DNA from: SB11 sp965222995
Lineage (GTDB): Bacteria > Bacteroidota > Bacteroidia > UBA8524
NCBI GenBank assembly: GCA_965222995.1
Contig: OZ244977.1
Location: forward strand, 186,001-250,000
Reading direction: 5' to 3'
DNA: 64,000 nt
A program made the position numbers and the translations under genes. Shown here piece after piece: positions 61,597 to 64,000 of the stretch (its first letter is position 1; the number at the start of each line of letters is the position of its first letter). The notes below the pieces were generated by a model. The model searched no databases and was not told where the DNA came from. It saw only the letters and a program-made list of their open reading frames with translations.

Positions 61597-64000
61597 TCAC
61601 AATAATTTTTCGGGTTTGGTTCACCCTATTATTGTGTAAAGTTACAAAATATACACCGCTCTTTAGTTGGCTAATATTTATTGCTGTAAGTTCATTACTT
61701 GCTTCAGCATTAATAATTACTTTACCTAAATTATCAGTAATCTTCACATCAATCGGCTCACCAAAAAAGCTATTGTCAATATACAGTTGCTCTTTGGCCG
61801 GGTTGGGGTATACTTTTATAGCATCGGCAGATAATTCTGCAATACCAATCGTTGAAAAGAAAAAGTTTAGTGAATTATTTGCACAACCCGATGAGTCTGT
61901 TGCAATAACTCTATAATTTCCCTCTTGGGTTGGGTAGTATGAGCGCCCAGTAGCACCATTAATATCTACACCGTTAAACTGCCACTGAAACGTAACTGAT
62001 GAGTTACTATTATCGGCTATAAGGCTGTCGTTTACTTTTGTGATTGATGTTACACCGGGTCCCGGAAGTATAGTAATAGAAATAGTTTCAGTTGATGAAC
62101 AACCGTTAGCAGAAGTTCCCTTTACATTATAAGTTATTGATGTAGGAGGGTTTATTACAACAGAATCTCCGCTGGTTGAGCTTATTGCAAATACGGGAGA
62201 CCATGCAAACTCTTGCGCACCAGTAGCATACAGCTTAGTGCTTTCACCACGGCACAGCACTGATTTTCCTGCACTTACCACTACAGTGGGTACATCCTCA
62301 GCTTCAATAAACTGTTTCATTTCAAGCGTATCGTAACCAAACTGGTTTCCTGTAATTAATGTTACATCATATATTCCTGCACTTGTATAGGTAACCTCAG
62401 GGTTTTTATCCGTAGAAGTTGCAGGTATTCCTCCTTCAAAAATCCACTCGTAACTTGTAGGGAAGTTTTGGCTATTGTCGTTAAACTTAACGGTATTGGG
62501 TAAGCAAAAAGCTGTATCATTATTTGCAAAACCCGCATCAGGCTTTTTAGTGTTAAATCCTGAGCAAAAGGCTCTTACACTAATATTATCTAAATACAGA
62601 TTATTACCGAAATCGTTATAGGCAACAAACTTTAATACCACATTCTTTTCACCGTCAAAATCACTCAAATCAATTTCATTACAAGGTGTACCCGCAAAAG
62701 TAGAAACACACCAATCCGATTCATTTGCCGGGGTAAATGATGATGTTAAACCTGCATTAGTAGAAAAATTTCCCATGGCAGCAACTCTATGTGGAAAGGT
62801 TTTACCACTATCGGTAGAGGCATAAATTATTAATGAGTCTCTTTTATTAGCATTTCTAGCTCTGTAGGCATGCTGGAAGCTTAATACAGCATCTGCATTT
62901 CCGCTTAAATCTATTACAGGAGTTATAAGTCCGTCGCGTTCTCCTATTTGGCTGTAATTGTAAAAGTTCATACGTAAAGCTTTTGAGCCGTTTGGAGAAC
63001 TACTTACATTGGCTACACTCCAGGTTATTCCATTATCGGGATTTTCTAGGGTAAAACCCATCGCATTTAATGAGCCGTTTTCAAAGTCTTCGCTATACAA
63101 TGTTTCTTTACCTTGTGCAGCTACATTGATATAATTTTTTAAGAAAATAGAGTCACTTCCTTCAGTGTTACTTACAACCAACGACACATCGTAAGTGCCT
63201 ATGGCATTATAACTAACTATTGGGCTAGCTTGCGTTGATGTTGAGGGGGAACCGTTGGGGAAATACCATTTGAAACTTTGTGCCTTACCTTGCGATGAAC
63301 TACTGCCTGTAAAGACAACATCAACACCGGGGCAGGTAACACTAATGTCTGATATTACTTGGGCTACAGGTTTTGCTTTAAGGGTTTTATCTACACACTC
63401 CATAGATTTCTCGGCATTTATCCTGCCGCTTCCTAAAAAGCCTGCGAATGCGGTATTAAGTCCGTCAATATCATCAGCGTTATCCAGTAAGCATTGCTCA
63501 AGTTGAGCATTGGTAAGGTTTGGATTGTGAGATTTCATCAAACCTAACAAACCTGCTACCATTGGCGAAGCCATTGAGGTTCCGTCGAAAGTAGCATAAC
63601 TGTTGTTTGCAGCAATAGTACTTCTTATACGACTTCCGGGTGCGGTTACATCTACCCAGGTACCATAGTTTGAAAAATTAGATTTTCTATCGTTTATATC
63701 AGAACTGGCAACAGCAATAACTCCATTGTATGCAGCAGGGTAACGTATTTGATTTACTCCATTATTACTGGCTGCTGCAACTACAATACTTCCTCTTGAA
63801 GTAGCATAGTTTATAACGGCTTGCGCTGTTTGGCTAAAACCGCCACCACTCCACGAGCAATTTATGATGTCAGCACCAGCATTGGCTGCGTAAGTTATTC
63901 CTGCATAGCCTTGAGGTATAGCAGTGGTTGATGATTGATTATCAAAGGTACACTTAACAGGAATTATTGAAATATTATAACCAATGGAGGCTACTCCACG
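61586..64000 (-). CDS. Subtilisin-like serine peptidase (S8) with PKD, Ig-like and T9SS type A sorting domain, 5' end outside window
   Basis: The open frame runs from the window end to TGA at 61586. Positions 64000-63575 in the same frame give the catalytic core: a strand with VKCTFDN, AGADIINCSWSGG, the oxyanion-hole Asn in VVAAASNN, and the Ser motif GTSMASPMVAGL. The catalytic Asp and His lie upstream of the window. Then follow a PKD-like domain (FKWYFPNGSPSTS), a beta-sandwich (about residues 150-300 from the internal ATG at 63574), a second PKD (YEWIFEGGIPAT), an Ig-like domain, and a type A sorting domain (KVYPNPAKEQLYIDN, ending RKIIVSKQ). Predicted to be secreted by the T9SS and attached to the surface or released. 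Confidence 0.88.
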   Translation of the reverse strand, partial: RGVASIGYNISIIPVKCTFDNQSSTTAIPQGYAGITYAANAGADIINCSWSGGGFSQTAQAVINYATSRGSIVVAAASNNGVNQIRYPAAYNGVIAVASSDINDRKSNFSNYGTWVDVTAPGSRIRSTIAANNSYATFDGTSMASPMVAGLLGLMKSHNPNLTNAQLEQCLLDNADDIDGLNTAFAGFLGSGRINAEKSMECVDKTLKAKPVAQVISDISVTCPGVDVVFTGSSSSQGKAQSFKWYFPNGSPSTSTQASPIVSYNAIGTYDVSLVVSNTEGSDSIFLKNYINVAAQGKETLYSEDFENGSLNAMGFTLENPDNGITWSVANVSSSPNGSKALRMNFYNYSQIGERDGLITPVIDLSGNADAVLSFQHAYRARNANKRDSLIIYASTDSGKTFPHRVAAMGNFSTNAGLTSSFTPANESDWCVSTFAGTPCNEIDLSDFDGEKNVVLKFVAYNDFGNNLYLDNISVRAFCSGFNTKKPDAGFANNDTAFCLPNTVKFNDNSQNFPTSYEWIFEGGIPATSTDKNPEVTYTSAGIYDVTLITGNQFGYDTLEMKQFIEAEDVPTVVVSAGKSVLCRGESTKLYATGAQEFAWSPVFAISSTSGDSVVINPPTSITYNVKGTSANGCSSTETISITILPGPGVTSITKVNDSLIADNSNSSVTFQWQFNGVDINGATGRSYYPTQEGNYRVIATDSSGCANNSLNFFFSTIGIAELSADAIKVYPNPAKEQLYIDNSFFGEPIDVKITDNLGKVIINAEASNELTAINISQLKSGVYFVTLHNNRVNQTRKIIVSKQ

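Overview
The window looks like a chromosomal segment of a Bacteroidota bacterium, probably close to the Flavobacteriia. The sequence is AT-rich, ribosome-binding sites are not evident, and many starts are GTG or TTG. Type IX secretion (T9SS) substrates are present with type B and type A C-terminal sorting domains. Other Bacteroidota markers are a PorP/SprF-family protein, a TonB receptor with a carboxypeptidase-regulatory domain next to a DUF4249 lipoprotein, the small exosortase XrtF with its partner, and a bacterial kynurenine 3-monooxygenase. I see no tRNA, rRNA, CRISPR array, transposase or phage gene.

Positions 1-27781 form one tightly packed plus-strand surface-polysaccharide locus, with many 1-17 bp overlaps. 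It encodes a Wzx-like flippase, a Wzy/O-antigen-ligase-like polymerase, a WecA/WbpL-like initiating phosphoglycosyltransferase and at least six glycosyltransferases. Nucleotide-sugar enzymes include a LegB-type dehydratase, a nucleotidyltransferase, two further SDR enzymes, a WecB/WbpI-type 2-epimerase and a Gfo/Idh/MocA oxidoreductase. Modifying enzymes are a FemAB-GNAT fusion, a polysaccharide deacetylase, a PIG-L deacetylase, a CapK/PaaK-like adenylate-forming enzyme, a NeuD-like acyltransferase and an OafA-like acyltransferase. The locus ends with XrtF, its associated protein, a multi-spanning membrane protein and a methyltransferase. Two copies of a dispersed palindromic repeat flank the PIG-L gene. 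The first 8 kb is visibly more AT-rich than the rest.

Positions 27973-44738 hold a 4,994-residue secreted protein followed directly by a PorP/SprF-like gene and a small secreted protein. The giant protein contains five tandem units of 605-608 residues, each made of five PKD domains and two Ig-like domains. It ends in a T9SS type B sorting domain.

Positions 44739-51944 carry an acyl-CoA thioesterase, a putative lipoprotein, an RnfD-like/DUF2330 pair, and a TonB receptor/DUF4249 pair. Strong hairpin terminators follow each of the two pairs.

Positions 52021-64000 carry a second type B T9SS protein on the minus strand. Its signal peptide is encoded just upstream in the same frame but interrupted by a TAG codon. 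A plus-strand run follows: kmo, a TerB/J-domain protein, a DUF4440-like protein, truA and an MsbA-like ABC exporter. The window ends in a minus-strand subtilase (5' end outside the window) with a type A sorting domain. Just beyond its stop lies an out-of-frame relic of a second sorting domain.
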